DNA from: Microglena sp. YARC
Taxonomy: Eukaryota > Chlorophyta > Chlorophyceae > Chlamydomonadales > Chlamydomonadaceae
DNA: 64,000 bases
Direction: 5' to 3'
Assembly: GCA_022414725.1 (NCBI GenBank)
Contig: CM039462.1
Coordinates: 48,798,692 to 48,862,691 of the forward strand
Below, in pieces: positions 62,947 through 64,000 of the stretch; the first letter of the stretch is position 1; each line of letters opens with the position of its first letter. Position numbers and translations under genes: made by a program. The notes beneath the pieces were generated by a model, which searched no databases, was not told the origin of the DNA, and was given only the letters and a program-made list of their open reading frames with translations.

Positions 62947-63271
62947 GGATTATGAGAGTTACCATGTGCTTCATGTACTCCAAGTATCGTTGTATGACGC
63001 TTGTTGCATCATCATCTCTTAGTTTGATATCAGGGAGCATCATGTTGGATGTCATAATGATTTTCGACATGTCCTCCATTCCCAAGCGGGATGCTACATA
63101 CATAGCAATTGTTGACTCTGATCCTATGCTCCAAATACAAATGTCCTTTGTACTTGTAACAATAATATCGGTATTGGACCTCTTCACCATCAAGAAACAA
63201 TCCTCTCCTTTCTCAAATTTGAAGGCAAAATAAGGTTCGGTTGGCTTGAAGCTATCTGCTGCAAGATTCAT
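62927..63271 (-). CDS. Small protein, unknown (114 aa)
   Basis: ATG at 63271. MNLAADSFKPTEPYFAFKFE, EDCFLMVKRSNTDIIVTSTK, DICIWSIGSESTIAMYVASR, then a helical end with RDDDATSVIQRYLEYMKHMV. Composition and the beta-then-alpha pattern look like a folded protein. An AT-rich TATAATATAA lies about 45 bases upstream on its strand (63308-63317). It lies inside the ~180-bp inverted repeats. No family is recognised. Confidence 0.55.
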   Translation of the reverse strand: MNLAADSFKPTEPYFAFKFEKGEDCFLMVKRSNTDIIVTSTKDICIWSIGSESTIAMYVASRLGMEDMSKIIMTSNMMLPDIKLRDDDATSVIQRYLEYMKHMVTLIIPTALPA

Positions 63272-63331
63272 GACTGGCGAGAATTAGGTTATAATTGATG
63301 ATGTCCTTATATTATAGATTAACATGTATCT

Positions 63332-63375
63332 TTAAGCAGGGCCCAGCTTGACACCACTATGGAATTCTGAAGGGG
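63332..63375 (+). repeat. Hairpin, copy 5 (degenerate)
   Basis: TTAAGCAGGGCCCAGCTTGA then CACCACTATGGAATTCTGAA and a G run: the beginning of the hairpin module without its second half. Confidence 0.65.
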
Positions 63376-63527
63376 GGGGGGCTTCTCTTGCATCCTCCCT
63401 TGGAGGGGCAGCGGCTTCTCGTCCACGTCACCCCTCGTTTTTTTGGGTGGGGGGGGCGGACCTGCGGACCCGGATTCACTACACTGTATGAGACATTCGA
63501 CTGACCACTACGCCTACCCTAAGGACA

Positions 63528-63712
63528 GCAGAAGCCCAGAAGCTTCGAGAGCAGACCTAAGACTTGGCTTGCGAGTTTCACACAGTTCACTCGCGATTCT
63601 GAGACCGGAGATCGCGGAAACGCATTCAATAGGTGAGTTTGCATCGGAGACGCTTTTTGAATCGTTCCATTCTGACACCAGCCAAGAAAGTTAGGGGATC
63701 TCAAAGTTTGTT
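63528..63712 (-). repeat. ~180-bp inverted repeat, right arm
   Basis: Reverse complement of 60845-61025. On the plus strand it contains a donor-like AATAG|GTGAGT at about 63632, and an acceptor-like TTTGCTGCGCAG lies at about 63742, outside the arm. Confidence 0.85.
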
Positions 63713-63887
63713 TGGTGTGACTTTCTTTCCATTTGCTGCGCAGGTTCGCATTCATTCGCACGCATCCCCCTCTCGCGACAAAATCGAGGGCCTGAGCGTC
63801 GAAGGAGGTGAGACTCGCAAGATTGGAAGGCGATCGACTTGAGGAGATGTTGAGGGGGGTGGGGACCTGCAAGCAAGCTATCAGGGT

Positions 63888-64000
63888 GCAATTTGTGGTC
63901 TTGGGCTGCATGAGGGTTCCTATAGGCTGCAATTTGTTGTCTTGGGTTGCATGAGGGTTCCTATAGGCTGCAATTTGTTGTCTTGGGTTGCATGAGGGTT
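63888..64000 (+). repeat. 41-bp tandem repeat running out of the window
   Basis: Nearly three units with TGCAATTTGTTGTCTTGGGT and TGCATGAGGGTTCCTATAGG at spacing 41. The array continues beyond position 64000. Confidence 0.9.

Overview
The window is nuclear DNA from a eukaryote, most likely a photosynthetic or other microbial eukaryote. This rests on Ty1/copia-type LTR retrotransposons, LINEs with a (TGTAA)n 3' tail, very long microsatellites, a satellite with higher-order structure, GT-AG splice-like signals, and no operons or bacterial genes. The species cannot be fixed from sequence alone; an alga is my guess because a large-DNA-virus-type replication gene is present. A scaffold gap of exactly 1000 N lies at 36455-37454. 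Small indels become denser on both sides of it, so frames there should not be trusted.

Layout. 1-500 minisatellite. 1155-1460 tail of one LINE. 1456-10424 copia element (Copia1: near-identical LTRs, gag, protease, integrase, RT, RNase H, with frameshifts) carrying a nested LINE at 6074-8100. 11101-11806 a second LINE copy. 13.1-27.8 kb is a low-complexity territory made of one series of blocks present twice in opposite orientation (13.13-20.95 kb and 23.74-27.76 kb), with a truncated LINE in the middle. 28142-29427 is a LINE interrupted by a solo LTR with a 5-bp target duplication. 31.4-32.75 kb is the gag of a second copia element, broken by a 3-kb LINE (32750-35762) with a 10-bp target duplication. 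37455-46580 is a ~185-bp satellite in a five-monomer higher-order repeat of ~925 bp, ending in two hybrid monomers. 48.2-49.3 kb holds 61-bp and 19-bp tandem arrays that run into an HNH-type endonuclease reading frame (49380-50222). 50.65-53.53 kb holds a rearranged LINE piece, a possible spliced gene, a 115-bp tandem repeat and a (GAGT)n tract.

The most interesting part is 53.5-63.7 kb, which looks like an integrated virus-like or otherwise autonomous replicating element. It has an intact 847-residue primase-polymerase/SF3 helicase of the D5 type, a small charged protein upstream, a U-box ubiquitin ligase with a TATA box downstream, and three short AT-rich minus-strand reading frames further right. 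Two 271-bp direct repeats differing at one visible base bracket the helicase/U-box block (53534-53804 and 58841-59111). The intergenic DNA to the right reuses a few cassettes: a 20-bp perfect hairpin with its surrounding ~100-bp module, a GTTTACACTYGTTTT motif, and a GGCTTGCGCAGACTCC array. Two ~180-bp inverted repeats flank 61.0-63.5 kb. No capsid, packaging ATPase, integrase or family-B polymerase is visible in this part, so it is either incomplete, continues outside the window, or is a replicon that does not make particles.

How parts relate: the retroelements are nested (LINE in copia, solo LTR in LINE, LINE in a second copia), which gives relative ages. The helicase would unwind and prime DNA for its own element. 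The U-box protein would attach ubiquitin to host or element proteins, which fits a virus-like gene set but is inferred from domain content only.
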